This document shows, in pieces, positions 35,094 through 45,671 of a stretch of DNA of 64,000 nt. The translations under genes were made by a program, and so were the position numbers. The stretch comes from Halomonas sp. NO4 (GTDB lineage Bacteria > Pseudomonadota > Gammaproteobacteria > Pseudomonadales > Halomonadaceae). The notes beneath the pieces are model-generated. The model saw nothing but the letters and a program-made list of their open reading frames with translations. It had not been told where the DNA came from and made no database searches. The stretch lies in the NCBI RefSeq assembly GCF_010994375.1, contig NZ_WHMA01000010.1:37410-101409 (forward strand). Reading direction: 5' to 3'. Positions within the stretch are counted from its first letter, which is position 1. Each line of letters starts with the position of its first letter.

Positions 35094-36590
35094 CTACTGC
35101 AGCCGCCCCTTGACCAGCCAGGAGTAGACCAGCCCGGCGACGATCAGGGTGATGGCGAAGAGGTAGATGCCCACCGAGATGCCACTGCTCCACAGAATGC
35201 TCCAGTCGCCGCCGGAGATCGCCATGGCACGGCGCAGGTTGAACTCCATCTGGCTGCCGAGCAGCAGCCCCAGCACCACCGGTACCGTGGGGATCTCCAG
35301 CTTGCGCAGCGCATAGCCCAGCACCCCGAAACCCAGCATCATGTAGAGATCGAAGGCGCTGTTGTTGAGCGAATAGATGCCCACGAAGGCCACCATCACC
35401 ACCATGGGCATCAGGAACCAGCCGGGCGCCTGCAGCACCTTGGCGAAGACGCTCACCAGCGGCACGTTGAGCACCAGCAGTACGAAGTTGCCGATCACCA
35501 GCGCCGCCACCAGCCCCCAGACCATCTCCGGCTGCTGCTCGAAGAGCAGCGGCCCCGGGGTGATGTTCATCGACAGCAGCAAGGCCAGCAGGATCGCCGT
35601 GGTGCCGCTGCCCGGAATGCCCAGCGAGAGCATGGGGATCAGCGCGCCGCCGGCGGCGGCGTTGTTGCCCGCCTCGGGGGCCGCCACGCCGCGCGGGTCG
35701 CCCTCGCCAAAGTGGCCGCTGCGGCCCAGCCAGCGCTTCTCGAGCATGTAGGCGAGAAAACTGCCCAGCGCTGCCCCGGCGCCGGGCAGCACCCCGGCCA
35801 CGAAGCCGATCAGCGAGCCGCGGGCGATGGTCGGCGCGCAGCGCCCGGCGGCACGCACACCGGGCACCGCCGAGCCCATGGTCAGGGTGGGGCGACTCGT
35901 GCCGCGAATGTCCTCGAGGAAGATCAGGCACTCGGAGATGGCGAACAGCCCCACCAGGGCGACGATGAAGTCGATGCCGTCGTAGAGCTCGTAGAGCCCG
36001 AAGGTGTAGCGCGGCACCCCGCTGACCGCGTCGATCCCCACGCTGCCCAGCAGCAGGCCCAGGAAGGCGGCGATGAAGCTCTTGATCAAGCTGCCGCCGG
36101 TGACGCCGCCGATGGTAGCGAAGGCCAGCACGAAGAGCGCGAAGTACTCCGCCGGACCGAAGCGGATGGCGAAGTCGACCAGCAGCGGCGCGAAGAGCGC
36201 GAGCCCCAGGGTCGCCACCGCGGCACCCACGAAGGAGGCCACCGCCGAGACCCCCAGCGCCTCGCCGCCGCGCCCCTGGAGCGCCATGGGATAGCCGTCC
36301 AGGGTGGTCATCATCGCCGGCTCGTCGCCGGGAATGTTGAGCACGATGGAGCTGATCCGCCCGCCGTACATGCAGCCGTAATAGACGCTGACCAGCAGGA
36401 TCAGCGCCCCGGTGGCGGGCAGGCCGAAGTTGAAGGAGAGCGGGATCATCAGCGCCACGCCGTTGACCGGCCCCAGTCCGGGCAGCGCCCCGATCAGGGT
36501 GCCGATGACGCAGCCGATGAGCGCCAGCAAGAGGTTCTGGGGCTCCAGGGCCACCGCGAAGCCCTGGGCGAGAAAGGCGAGGATTTCCAT
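35094..36590 (-). CDS. tctA: Tripartite tricarboxylate transporter large permease TctA
   Basis: Membrane translocation subunit, 498 residues with about twelve helices. TctA hallmarks are IGTLIGALPGLGPVNGVALMIPL near residue 30, YYGCMYGGRISSIVLNIPGD, MALQGRGGEALG, GFVAGVLPGAGAALGSFLAY and MLSLGIPGSGTTAILL. Last gene of the - strand transcript lyase - CoA-transferase - tctC - tctB - tctA. The 9-base gap to tctB and the preserved gene order indicate a complete TTT importer for a carboxylate. Confidence 0.93.
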   Translation of the reverse strand: MEILAFLAQGFAVALEPQNLLLALIGCVIGTLIGALPGLGPVNGVALMIPLSFNFGLPATGALILLVSVYYGCMYGGRISSIVLNIPGDEPAMMTTLDGYPMALQGRGGEALGVSAVASFVGAAVATLGLALFAPLLVDFAIRFGPAEYFALFVLAFATIGGVTGGSLIKSFIAAFLGLLLGSVGIDAVSGVPRYTFGLYELYDGIDFIVALVGLFAISECLIFLEDIRGTSRPTLTMGSAVPGVRAAGRCAPTIARGSLIGFVAGVLPGAGAALGSFLAYMLEKRWLGRSGHFGEGDPRGVAAPEAGNNAAAGGALIPMLSLGIPGSGTTAILLALLLSMNITPGPLLFEQQPEMVWGLVAALVIGNFVLLVLNVPLVSVFAKVLQAPGWFLMPMVVMVAFVGIYSLNNSAFDLYMMLGFGVLGYALRKLEIPTVPVVLGLLLGSQMEFNLRRAMAISGGDWSILWSSGISVGIYLFAITLIVAGLVYSWLVKGRLQ

Positions 36591-36599
36591 ATCGGGGGG

Positions 36600-37076
36600 C
36601 TACCAGTCCAGGCCCGGCATGTTGGGCAGCGGCATGCCGAGGGCGAATTCGAACAACGCGTAGAGAGCCAGGGTGAGGACGCTGCCGCTGGACAGGGCGG
36701 CCTTCCAGGGGGCGCCGAAGAGGCGGATCAGCAGGATCACCGCCACCAGCGAAGCGGGCAGGAACCCGAGCGGCTTGACCAAGCCGGCGTAGCAGGCCAG
36801 CAGCAGCAGGGTCAGCGCCTGGCGCACCAGGGCGGCGCGCCCCGGCCAGCGCTGGTTGAGTCCCGGCTTCACGATCAGCAGCAGCGACAGCGCCGCCAGC
36901 GGCAGGCTCACCAGGCGGGGATACTCGCCGGGCCCCACGGGCTGCATGAAGCCGGACTCCAGGTCGTGGGAGAGCCACCAGGCGCCCACCGCCAGGATCA
37001 GCAAGAGGGCGCCGGCGATGCGATCGCCGATGACGCCGGGCACTCGCCCGGCGTCGTCCGACAGCGGCTCGCTCAC
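36600..37076 (-). CDS. tctB: Tripartite tricarboxylate transporter small permease TctB
   Basis: A 158-residue membrane protein with four hydrophobic segments (for example IGDRIAGALLLILAVGAWWL and ALTLLLLACYAGLVKPLGFLPAS). The combination GPGEYPRLVSLPLAALSLLL followed by the KPLGF segment is typical of TctB. The start overlaps the tctC stop by 4 bases. Confidence 0.9.
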   Translation of the reverse strand: MSEPLSDDAGRVPGVIGDRIAGALLLILAVGAWWLSHDLESGFMQPVGPGEYPRLVSLPLAALSLLLIVKPGLNQRWPGRAALVRQALTLLLLACYAGLVKPLGFLPASLVAVILLIRLFGAPWKAALSSGSVLTLALYALFEFALGMPLPNMPGLDW

Positions 37077-38068
37077 TGCAGGACCCCGATCTCGCGGGAG
37101 ATCGTCTCGACCTCGTCGATGGAGTCGCGCACGAAGGTGTCGAATTCATCGCCGCCCCGCCACAGCGGCACCAGGCCGTTCTGCTGGGCAACCTCCTTCC
37201 ACTCGTCGCTGTCATAGAGCGTCTTCAGGTCCTCCACCAGGGCGGCATAGTCGGCGTCGGAGACCTCGCCGCCGGTGTAGAAACCGCGCCAGTTGTAGCC
37301 GGCCACGTCGTAGCCCTGGGCGGCGGCGGTGGGCAGGTCGGCGAAGGGCTCGGGGAGCGGCTCCTCGGAGAGCACCGCCAGCACGCGCACGTCGCCCGAC
37401 TCGATGAAGCCGGCGATCTCGCCGAGGTCGGTGGAGACCGCATCCACGTGGCCCCCCATCATCTGGGTCACGGCCGGACCGCCGCCGTCGAACTGCACCC
37501 AGCGCACGCTGCCGATCTGGTCATCCGGCATGCCAGCCGCCTTGGCGAGCATCAGGGCACGGATATGATCCCAGCCGCCGGCCCCGCTGGAGCCGGCCAT
37601 GGCCAGGGCGCCCGGGTCCTCGATCATGGTGTCGAGCAACTGATCCAGCGACTCATACTCGCTCTCGTCGTCGACGAGGATCACCCCCACGTCGGTGCCC
37701 AGCATGGCCAGCCAGCGCATGGTGTCGGCCCCGCCGGGATACTTGCCCTGGGCGATCTGGGTGACCCCGACGGTACTGGTGGCCACGATCAGGTCGCTGT
37801 CGTCGGCGCGGTCGCTGGCGACGTTGGCGAAGGCCACGGCCCCCACCCCGCCCGGCATGTTGGTGACCTGCACGGGGCTGTCCACCAGTTCGAGATCGAG
37901 CAGCAGCTTGCCCACGCTGCGGCAGGTGAAGTCCCAGCCGCCGCCCGGGTCGGCCGGGGCGATGCATTCGTCGATGGGCAGCGCCTGGCTGGGCGTGCTG
38001 ACGGCCAGGCCGGCGCCCAGCAGGGCCGTGGCAGCGATACCCGAAAGGCTCTTGGTGACGGGCTTCAT
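37073..38068 (-). CDS. tctC: Tripartite tricarboxylate transporter substrate-binding protein TctC (Bug family)
   Basis: Periplasmic binding protein, 331 residues, with a signal peptide ending near residue 29 (TPSQA/LPID). The Bug-family start IAPADPGGGWDFTCRSVGKL (carboxylate-binding loop), VTNMPGGVGAVAFANVAS, GSSGAGGWDHIRALML and GGHVDAVSTDLGEIAGFIES are readable. It would bind a di- or tricarboxylate and donate it to TctAB. The gene is separated by 93 bases from the CoA-transferase gene upstream. Ligand to be read with the two enzymes of the transcript. Confidence 0.92.
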   Translation of the reverse strand: MKPVTKSLSGIAATALLGAGLAVSTPSQALPIDECIAPADPGGGWDFTCRSVGKLLLDLELVDSPVQVTNMPGGVGAVAFANVASDRADDSDLIVATSTVGVTQIAQGKYPGGADTMRWLAMLGTDVGVILVDDESEYESLDQLLDTMIEDPGALAMAGSSGAGGWDHIRALMLAKAAGMPDDQIGSVRWVQFDGGGPAVTQMMGGHVDAVSTDLGEIAGFIESGDVRVLAVLSEEPLPEPFADLPTAAAQGYDVAGYNWRGFYTGGEVSDADYAALVEDLKTLYDSDEWKEVAQQNGLVPLWRGGDEFDTFVRDSIDEVETISREIGVLQ

Positions 38069-38161
38069 TGGCGTGTTCCTCCGCTTTTGTTGTTGTGGTG
38101 AACGTCCCAGCGTCGCACCAGTGTCGTCAGCCGCCAGAACGGCGACCGTTCTCAGGGTAGT

Positions 38162-39373
38162 TCAGATGATTCCGCGCGCGGCCAGGTCCTCCACGTCACC
38201 CTTGGCGAGGCCCAGCTCGTCGAGGAGCTGGCGGGTGTGCTCACCGAGCCGCGGCACGGGGTGATAGAGCGTCGCCGGCGCCTCGCGCAGCTTGACCGGA
38301 AAGCCCGTCACGGGCACGCGCCCGGAGGCCTGCTCCAGCTCGAGGCGCATCTCCTGGGCCTGCACCTGGGGGTCGGCGAAGGTCTCGCGCAGGTCGTGCA
38401 CCCGCCCGCAGGGCACCCCCGCCCGGTTGAGGTGGTCGATCCACTCGTCGACCCGGCGCCGCTCGGTCACGCCGTTGAGGATCTCGCGCAGCGCCTCGCG
38501 GTTGGCCATGCGCCGCGCATTGTCGGCGAAGCGTTCGTCGTCGAGCAGGTGCAGCATGTCCAGCGCTGAGAGGAAGCGCTCCACCATGGTGTCGTTGCTC
38601 GGCGCAATGGCCACTTCACCGTCGCTGGCCTTGAACAGCCCATAGGGGTAGAGCATAGGGTGGTCGTTGCCGGTGCGCGCCGGCACCCGGTCGGTGGCGA
38701 AGAACTCGGCGGCCAGGTAGCCCATCATGGCGATCAGGCCGTTGGTCAGCGCCGTCTCGACGATGTCCCCCTGGCCGGTGGTGGCCCGCCGCACCAGGGC
38801 GGCGCAGATGCCGAAGGCGAGGTTCTGGCTCGCGACCATGTCGCTGATCGGCGGCGCGGCGCGCATCGGCTCGCCGTCGCCCGGGCCGTTCACGCCCATG
38901 AACCCGCTCATGGCCTGGGCGATGAAGTCGTAGGCGGGCCGGTCACGGTAGGGGCCGGTGGAGCCGAAGCCGTTGATGCGCCCCACCACCAAGTGCGGGT
39001 AGCGGGATCGCAGGGTGTCGTCGTCCAGCCCCATCTTGGCCAGCACCCCGGGGCGGAAGTTCTCCACCAGCACGTCGGCCCTCTCCAGCAGCCGGTGCAG
39101 GATCGCCTTGCCCTCGTCGCTGCGCAGGTCCAGGGTCAGCGAGCGCTTGTTGCGGTTGAACTGGGCGAAGTACCAGCTCTCGCCGTTGACCATGTTGCCC
39201 TGGCTGCGCACCACGTCGCCGCGCCCCGGCGGCTCGACCTTGATCACGTCGGCGCCGTGGTCGCCGAGGATCTGGGTGCAGAAGGGGCCGGAGATCACCC
39301 GCGTCAGGTCGATGACGCGAATGCCGGCGAGGGTTCCTTGAGCAAGCGTTCCTTGAGTCTGTGCGGATGGCAT
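38162..39373 (-). CDS. CaiB/BaiF (class III) CoA-transferase
   Basis: Transfers CoA to a carboxylic acid, probably the acid imported by TctABC. The 403-residue protein has VIDLTRVISGPFCTQILGDH, GADVIKVEPPGRGDVVR, FAQFNRNKRSLTLDL, ENFRPGVLAKMGLD and PAYDFIAQAMSGFMGVNG, the last containing the catalytic Asp of class III enzymes. A conserved C-terminal region HLNRAGVPCGRVHDL follows. ATG 39373 (MPSAQTQG) is preferred over an in-frame start 9 bases earlier because of a GGGGGTGACAAGG stretch upstream. It begins 5 bases after the lyase gene, so the two are co-transcribed. Confidence 0.9.
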   Translation of the reverse strand: MPSAQTQGTLAQGTLAGIRVIDLTRVISGPFCTQILGDHGADVIKVEPPGRGDVVRSQGNMVNGESWYFAQFNRNKRSLTLDLRSDEGKAILHRLLERADVLVENFRPGVLAKMGLDDDTLRSRYPHLVVGRINGFGSTGPYRDRPAYDFIAQAMSGFMGVNGPGDGEPMRAAPPISDMVASQNLAFGICAALVRRATTGQGDIVETALTNGLIAMMGYLAAEFFATDRVPARTGNDHPMLYPYGLFKASDGEVAIAPSNDTMVERFLSALDMLHLLDDERFADNARRMANREALREILNGVTERRRVDEWIDHLNRAGVPCGRVHDLRETFADPQVQAQEMRLELEQASGRVPVTGFPVKLREAPATLYHPVPRLGEHTRQLLDELGLAKGDVEDLAARGII

Positions 39374-39378
39374 CCTTG

Positions 39379-40341
39379 TCACCCCCGGGCCGCGAGCGTG
39401 CAGGCGGCATCATGGGTCGCCAGCCGCGGCCCCGCCTTGGAGACCTGGGCGGGCAGCTCGCGCCCCATCAGGCGCGAGGCCAGCCGCGACGCCGCGATCA
39501 TGTCCTCGAGCGCGATGCCCGTGGCGATGCCCAGCTCATCGAGCAGGTAAATCAGATCTTCGCTGGCGATGTTGCCCGAGGCCCCCGGCGCGAATGGGCA
39601 GCCGCCGAGCCCGCCGATGGCGCTCTCGTAGCGGTCGACGCCCAGCGAGAGCCCCTGAAGGACATTGGCCAGACCGATGCCCCGCGTGTTGTGGAAGTGC
39701 AGGGTCGGGGTGATCTCGGGCACCGTCTCGCGCAGGTGGCGGATGCGTTCGGTCACCAGCGGCGGCGTGGCCATGCCGGTGGTATCGCCCAGGGAGACGT
39801 AGCGGGCGCCGAGGTCGGCGAAGTGGCGGGCGATGCGCCCCACGGACTCGACCGGCACCTCGCCCTCGAAGGGGCAGCCGAAGCTGGTGGCGATGGCACC
39901 GCGCAGCGCGATACCGCTACCCTCGAGGTGACGGGCAATCCGATCGAACCCCGCCAGCGACGCCTCGACGGTCGCGTTGACGTTCTTGGCGTTGTGGCTC
40001 TCCGACGCCGACACGAAGAGCACCACCGAGTCGACGCCCGCCTCGAGGGCGCGCTCGGCGCCCCGCGGGTTGGGGACCAGGGCCGAGAAGTGGATCCCGG
40101 GGATGTCGCGTACCGCGGCCACCAGCTCGGCGGCGTCGGCCAGCGCCGGCACCGCCCGGGGGCTGACGAAAGAGGTGAGCTCGAACTCGCGCACGCCGGC
40201 CGCGACCAGCGCGCGCACTAGCGCCACCTTGTCCGCCGTGGCCAGCACCACGGGCTCGTTCTGCAGGCCGTCGCGCGGGCCGACCTCGGTGACATGCACG
40301 CGGTCGGGCAGGCTGGCGTCGAGAGGGGCGGGGGTCGCCAT
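39379..40341 (-). CDS. Hydroxymethylglutaryl-CoA lyase-like enzyme
   Basis: DRE-TIM metallolyase, 320 residues, that cleaves HMG-CoA or a related 3-hydroxyacyl-CoA. Typical motifs are VTEVGPRDGLQNEPVVL, LTSFVSPRAVPALADA, VSASESHNAKNVNATVE, TSFGCPFEGEVPVE, SLGDTTGMATPP, TLHFHNTRGIGLANVLQGL, and the active-site Cys loop GGLGGCPFAPGASGNIASED. First gene of the transcript with the CoA-transferase and TctCBA, rather than next to leucine-degradation genes. The physiological substrate may therefore be a CoA thioester made by the adjacent transferase. Confidence 0.88.
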   Translation of the reverse strand: MATPAPLDASLPDRVHVTEVGPRDGLQNEPVVLATADKVALVRALVAAGVREFELTSFVSPRAVPALADAAELVAAVRDIPGIHFSALVPNPRGAERALEAGVDSVVLFVSASESHNAKNVNATVEASLAGFDRIARHLEGSGIALRGAIATSFGCPFEGEVPVESVGRIARHFADLGARYVSLGDTTGMATPPLVTERIRHLRETVPEITPTLHFHNTRGIGLANVLQGLSLGVDRYESAIGGLGGCPFAPGASGNIASEDLIYLLDELGIATGIALEDMIAASRLASRLMGRELPAQVSKAGPRLATHDAACTLAARG

Positions 40342-40442
40342 GGATGACCTATCCTACATTATGAAAGCATGCTCAAACACGCTAGGCGCCTCCTTCCGAG
40401 CCAGCAATGCGCCTTTAGTCGCCCCCCCCCCTCGCTCGACGA

Positions 40443-41847
<1,405 letters not shown>

Positions 41848-41855
<8 letters not shown>

Positions 41856-42894
41856 GGCACTTCTCCAAGGGAATCAGCAATCGGAATTCGGTGTGGCCGG
41901 GCCGCGAGTCGCACTCGATCAGTCCCTGATGCTGGTGCAGGATGCCCTGGGCGATGGAAAGCCCCAGGCCGCTGCCCTCGGCGCGGCCCGACACCATGGG
42001 ATAGAAGAGGGTTTCCTGAAGACTCGCCGGGATGCCCGGGCCGTTGTCGATCAGCGCTACCTCGCAGACCAGACGGTGGCGCTCGGCGCCCAGGGTGAAC
42101 TGGCGCCGCGCCCGCGTGCGCATCAGCAGCTGCGGCGCCTCGGTGTCAGCCTCACGCATCGCCTCCACGGCGTTGCGTGCCACGTTGAGCACGGCCTGGA
42201 TCATCTGTGCCTCGTCACCGGGGAAGTCCGGCAGGCTGGGATCGTAGTCGCGCTGGATGCGCACGTCCGGCGTCTCGGCGACGAGCAGCGCGCGCACCCG
42301 CTCCAGCACCTTGTGGATGTTGAGCGGCGCGTGGCGTTCCAGGCGGTTGGGCCCCAGCATGGTGTCGACCAGGTCGCGCAGGCGGTCCACCTCCTCGATG
42401 ATGACGCGGGTGAACTCCTTGAGCATGGGGTCGTCGAGGTCGCGTTCGAGCAGCTGGGCCGCGCCACGGATGCCGCCCAGGGGATTCTTGACCTCGTGGG
42501 CCAGCCCCCGGGAGAGCACCTTGATCGCCTCCTGGCGGTTGAGCAGCGCCTCCTCGCGGGAGATGCGCAGCAGCCGGTCCCGCGGCTCCATCTCCACCAG
42601 CAGCTCCGTGGCGGAGAGCGGCGTGACCGTGTAGTCGACGGTGAGCGCTGCCCCGCCCAGCAGTTCCAGGCGCACCTCGCGCTGGGTGAAGGGGTGGCCG
42701 TCGTCCCGGGCCTTGGCCAGCACCTCGTGCATGCCATCGTCCGCCGGCAGCAGGGCCGGCAGCGGCGTGCCGGTCACCCGCCCCAGGCTCACGGCCAGCA
42801 GCGCTTCGGCCGCGGGGTTCATCCAGCACACGGCGAGGGCGTCATCCAGCAGCAGCACCGCGGTGGTGAGATGTTCCATCAGGCGTCGATACAT
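41848..42894 (-). CDS. ntrB: Nitrogen regulation sensor histidine kinase NtrB (NR(II))
   Basis: Cytoplasmic kinase/phosphatase acting on NtrC under PII control, 348 residues from ATG 42894 (MYRRLMEHL; GGAAGG ribosome site). A PAS domain (about residues 5-100) includes AVCWMNPAAEALL. The H-box is LSRGLAHEVKNPLGGIRGAA with His133. N-box VLNVARNAVEAM and G-boxes DNGPGIP and GSGLGLSIAQGILHQH follow. No transmembrane segment is present, as expected. The longer frame to 42972 would carry an improbable N-terminus into the promoter. Confidence 0.95.
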
Positions 42895-42981
42895 GGGCCC
42901 TTCCTTGCAGAGCAGAGTGGCGGCACCCGCATCGCGCGGACGCGTCATCATGGCGCAGCCGAAGGTGGTCACAGAGGGAAC

Positions 42982-42997
42982 TGCAAGAAGCGCGCCA
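42982..42997 (-). promoter_or_regulatory. Sigma54 -24/-12 promoter of ntrBC
   Basis: Read on the minus strand: TGGCGC-GCTTC-TTGCA, against the consensus TGGCAC-N5-TTGCA, with GG and GC at the exact spacing and one mismatch. It lies about 90 bases upstream of the ntrB ATG; transcription would start near 42970. An NtrC palindrome lies about 60 bases further upstream. Confidence 0.75.
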
Positions 42998-43047
42998 ACT
43001 CAAGACAGCGCAACGACGGGCCTGGGCGGCGGCGTCGCGCCGCACTA

Positions 43048-43064
43048 CGCACCACTATGGTGCA
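43048..43064. promoter_or_regulatory. NtrC-binding palindrome upstream of ntrBC
   Basis: CGCACCACTATGGTGCA contains the perfect inverted repeat GCACCA-CTA-TGGTGC and matches the NtrC enhancer consensus TGCACCNNNNNGGTGCA at all but the first base. Its centre is about 85 bases upstream of the predicted start of the ntrBC sigma54 promoter. Confidence 0.75.
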
Positions 43065-43176
43065 CAAAAAGGGGCCAGACCAACCTCGCCTGCCCCATCA
43101 CGACACCGCACCGAGGCCAGGCGCACGCCTTCGGCGCAGCGGACGGCGCGACCGGCAATCGCGACGAGCGAGCGGC

Positions 43177-43764
43177 TCAGTTGCCGCGGGCGGGATTGTT
43201 GGGGTTCTGGGGCAGGTTGATGCTCGCCCGCTGCACATAGAGGGTCACCGGTTCGGTGCGGTGGCGCACCTCGCCGGTCCCGTCGAGCAGCTCGGCCTGG
43301 AGCACGTACTCGCCGCGCGGCAGGTTGTTGAGCAGGAAGGCGTCGGTGTGCATGGCGCTCTGGCTCACCTCGCCGTCGAGCAGCAACCGCACCCGGTGAT
43401 CCTCGCGCAGCGCCGGTTCGATGGCGAGCTCCACCGCCACGTTGCCCGCCGCGCCGGTGGGCAGGGTCGCCTCGTGTTGCGGGGCGCTGATACCGAAGCG
43501 GTCGTAGGGCATGAAAGGCGCCGAGGGACTTGCCGCAGGCCGCGGCTCCCCCGACTCGGCCCGCGCCGGGGGCTGACCGCTGCGCCCCTCGCCGCGGGAG
43601 GGCACCACGGTGAGGGGCTCGAGCTCCACCTGCTCGCCGCCGCGGTCGGGGTCGTCGGTGAACACCACGTTGCCCTCGGCATCGGTGGTACGGTAGACGG
43701 TCGTCGCGCCGGCCGGCGCGGCCAGTGCCAGTCCCAGGGCGATCAGCAGCAGCGTCTTGGCCAT
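43177..43764 (-). CDS. DUF4124-domain secreted/periplasmic protein
   Basis: A 195-residue exported protein from ATG 43764 (MAKTLLLIALGLAL). The signal peptide ends after APAGA. The DUF4124 segment follows at once: TTVYRTTDAEGNVVFTDDPD, a short beta-module common in gammaproteobacterial envelope proteins and often found near glnA/ntrBC. Then comes a Pro/Ser-rich linker (about residues 55-85). The C-terminal Ig-like beta region has RVRLLLDGEVSQSAMHTDAF and LPRGEYVLQAELLDGTGEV. Function unknown. It is on the same strand between glnA and ntrBC, apparently as its own unit. Confidence 0.8.
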   Translation of the reverse strand: MAKTLLLIALGLALAAPAGATTVYRTTDAEGNVVFTDDPDRGGEQVELEPLTVVPSRGEGRSGQPPARAESGEPRPAASPSAPFMPYDRFGISAPQHEATLPTGAAGNVAVELAIEPALREDHRVRLLLDGEVSQSAMHTDAFLLNNLPRGEYVLQAELLDGTGEVRHRTEPVTLYVQRASINLPQNPNNPARGN

Positions 43765-43865
43765 CGAATGTCCCTCTTCGGTGTGGCGGCATCGGGCAGC
43801 GTGGCATGGCGGCGACACGCGCGCCAGCGCCACCCTCTTCCCGCAGTGTACGCCAAACGCGCCAA

Positions 43866-43916
43866 GGGCTCCGCCGTGGCGGAGCCCCTGGATGGGCGCC
43901 GCGTGGCCGCGGCGCC
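43866..43916 (-). terminator. Two adjacent hairpins downstream of glnA
   Basis: GGGCTCCGCC/GGCGGAGCCC (43866-43887) and GGCGCCGCG-TGGC-CGCGGCGCC (43895-43916) lie 22-72 bases after the glnA stop. Neither is followed by a long T tract; as strong GC stems they may still terminate or stabilise the glnA transcript. Confidence 0.45.
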
Positions 43917-43937
43917 GACAGTCCGAGCCGACGTGGC

Positions 43938-45344
43938 TCAGCAGCTGTAGTAGAGATCGAACTCCACCGGGTGCGTGGTCATGCGCAGGCGCTCCACGTC
44001 CTCCATCTTGAGCTCGATGTAGGCGTCGATCATCTCGTCGGTGAAAACGCCACCCTCGGTGAGGAAGCCACGGTCGGCGTCCAGCGCATCCAGCGCCTGG
44101 TCGAGGCTCTCGGCCACAGTGGGCACGGCCTTGCCCTCTTCCGGAGGCAGGTCATAGAGGTTCTTGTCCATGGCGTCGCCGGGGTGGATCTTGTTCTTGA
44201 TGCCGTCGATACCCGCCATCAGCATCGCCGCGAAGGCCAGGTAGGGGTTGGCGGTCGGGTCGGGGAAACGACACTCGACGCGCTTGCCCTTGGGACTGGC
44301 GGTGTAGGGGATACGGATGGAGGCAGAGCGGTTGCGGGCGCTGTAGGCCAGCATCACCGGCGCCTCGAAGCCCGGCACCAGGCGCTTGTAGGAGTTGGTG
44401 GAAGCGTTGGTGAAAGCGTTCAGGGCGCGGGCGTGCTTGATGATGCCGCCGATGTAGTAGAGCGCCATCTCGGAGAGCCCGGCGTATTCGTCGCCGGCGA
44501 ACTGGTTCTGCCCTTCCTTCCAGAACGACTGGTGCACGTGCATGCCGCTGCCGTTGTCGCCGACCAGCGGCTTGGGCATGAAGGTAGCCGTCTTGCCGTA
44601 GGCGTGGGCCACGTTGTGGACGACGTACTTCATCTCCTGAAGCTCGTCGGCCTTTTTCACCAGGGTGTTGAACTTGACGCCGATCTCGTTCTGGCCGGCG
44701 TTGGACACCTCGTGGTGATGCACCTCCACGGTCTGGCCGATGGCCTCCAGGGTGTTGCACATTGCGGTGCGGATATCGTGGAAGCTGTCCACCGGGGGCA
44801 CCGGGAAATAGCCGCCCTTGACGCGCGGCCGGTGGCCCAGGTTGCCGCCCTCAATGGGACGGTCGGTGGACCAGGCACCCTCTTCGGAGGTGATCTTGTA
44901 CATGGCGCCTTCGATGTCGGCCTTCCAGTGCACCTCGTCGAAGATGAAGAACTCGGGCTCGGGGCCGAAGAAGGCGGTGTCGCCCAGGCCGGACGACTGC
45001 AGGTAGGCCTCAGCGCGCTTGGCGATGGAGCGCGGGTCACGCTCGTAGCCCTGCATGGTGGCCGGCTCGATGATGTCGCAGCGCAGCACCAAGGTGGCGT
45101 CTTCGGTGAAGGGGTCGAGGAAACCGGTCCCATCCTCCGGGCGCAGGATCATGTCGGACTCGTTGATGCCCTTCCAGCCTTCGATGGAGGAACCGTCGAA
45201 CATCTGGCCGTTCTCGAAGAACTCCTCGTCGACGTCCTTGGCGGGAATGGTGACGTGCTGTTCCTTGCCTTTGGTATCGGTGAAGCGCAGATCGACCCAC
45301 TTGATGTCGTGTTCTTCGATCAGGGCGAGCGTCTTGGCAGACAT
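43938..45344 (-). CDS. glnA: Glutamine synthetase, type I
   Basis: ATP-dependent synthesis of glutamine from glutamate and ammonia; dodecameric cytoplasmic enzyme, 468 residues. Motifs include [42 protein letters not shown] (metal/ATP region), [20 protein letters not shown] and the adenylylation site [10 protein letters not shown] with Tyr397, the same number as in E. coli. The enzyme is therefore a regulated GSI-beta form expected to be controlled by GlnE. Upstream lie a sigma54 promoter and paired NtrC sites, so expression should rise on nitrogen limitation. No other nitrogen gene lies between it and ntrBC apart from the DUF4124 gene. Confidence 0.97.
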   Translation of the reverse strand: MSAKTLALIEEHDIKWVDLRFTDTKGKEQHVTIPAKDVDEEFFENGQMFDGSSIEGWKGINESDMILRPEDGTGFLDPFTEDATLVLRCDIIEPATMQGYERDPRSIAKRAEAYLQSSGLGDTAFFGPEPEFFIFDEVHWKADIEGAMYKITSEEGAWSTDRPIEGGNLGHRPRVKGGYFPVPPVDSFHDIRTAMCNTLEAIGQTVEVHHHEVSNAGQNEIGVKFNTLVKKADELQEMKYVVHNVAHAYGKTATFMPKPLVGDNGSGMHVHQSFWKEGQNQFAGDEYAGLSEMALYYIGGIIKHARALNAFTNASTNSYKRLVPGFEAPVMLAYSARNRSASIRIPYTASPKGKRVECRFPDPTANPYLAFAAMLMAGIDGIKNKIHPGDAMDKNLYDLPPEEGKAVPTVAESLDQALDALDADRGFLTEGGVFTDEMIDAYIELKMEDVERLRMTTHPVEFDLYYSC

Positions 45345-45495
45345 GGTGTCCTCCGTTTAGAGCGATTTGAGCGATGGCTGGATGTGCTGGCCGCTTGCAG
45401 TCTCGTTGCGCTGGGGCATGCCAGCGTCCGTTGTAGCACGCCGCGAGCGACTCGCCCACGGCCGCCATGCACGATCATGGCGCTGGCCAAAACAA

Positions 45496-45511
45496 TGCAG
45501 GCAGCGTGCCA
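45496..45511 (-). promoter_or_regulatory. Sigma54 -24/-12 promoter of glnA
   Basis: Read on the minus strand: TGGCAC-GCTGC-CTGCA. It matches the sigma54 consensus TGGCAC-N5-TTGCA except for one C at the first T of the -12 box. Transcription would begin near 45485, leaving an untranslated leader of about 140 bases before the glnA ATG. Confidence 0.75.
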
Positions 45512-45640
45512 ATCTTGCACCGCCTTGGCGAAGCAAAGCCCATCCACCTGAAAGAAAACGGCTTTTTCGATACCGCCTGACAGGCTCCGGTTGCCACCGC
45601 GCAACTGGGCGCCCTGCCCAGGGGCACGACGGCTTGATTT

Positions 45641-45657
45641 TGCACCACCAATGATCA
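45641..45657. promoter_or_regulatory. Weak NtrC half-site of the glnA enhancer
   Basis: TGCACCACCAATGATCA keeps the left arm TGCACC of the NtrC consensus but only half of the right arm. Its centre is 31 bases (three helical turns) from the strong site at 45672-45688, the spacing used by paired NtrC sites at enteric glnA. Confidence 0.4.
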
Positions 45658-45671
45658 CTTGAATCGCCATC

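Noticed and set aside
39672..39720. Leucine-degradation context for the HMG-CoA lyase-like gene
   Set aside because: No isovaleryl-CoA dehydrogenase or methylcrotonyl-CoA carboxylase genes are nearby. The transporter and CoA-transferase context argues for a different role.
45515..45530. Additional NtrC-like sequence TTGCACCGCCTTGGCG next to the glnA -24 box
   Set aside because: Only the left arm matches, and it overlaps the promoter position rather than an enhancer position.
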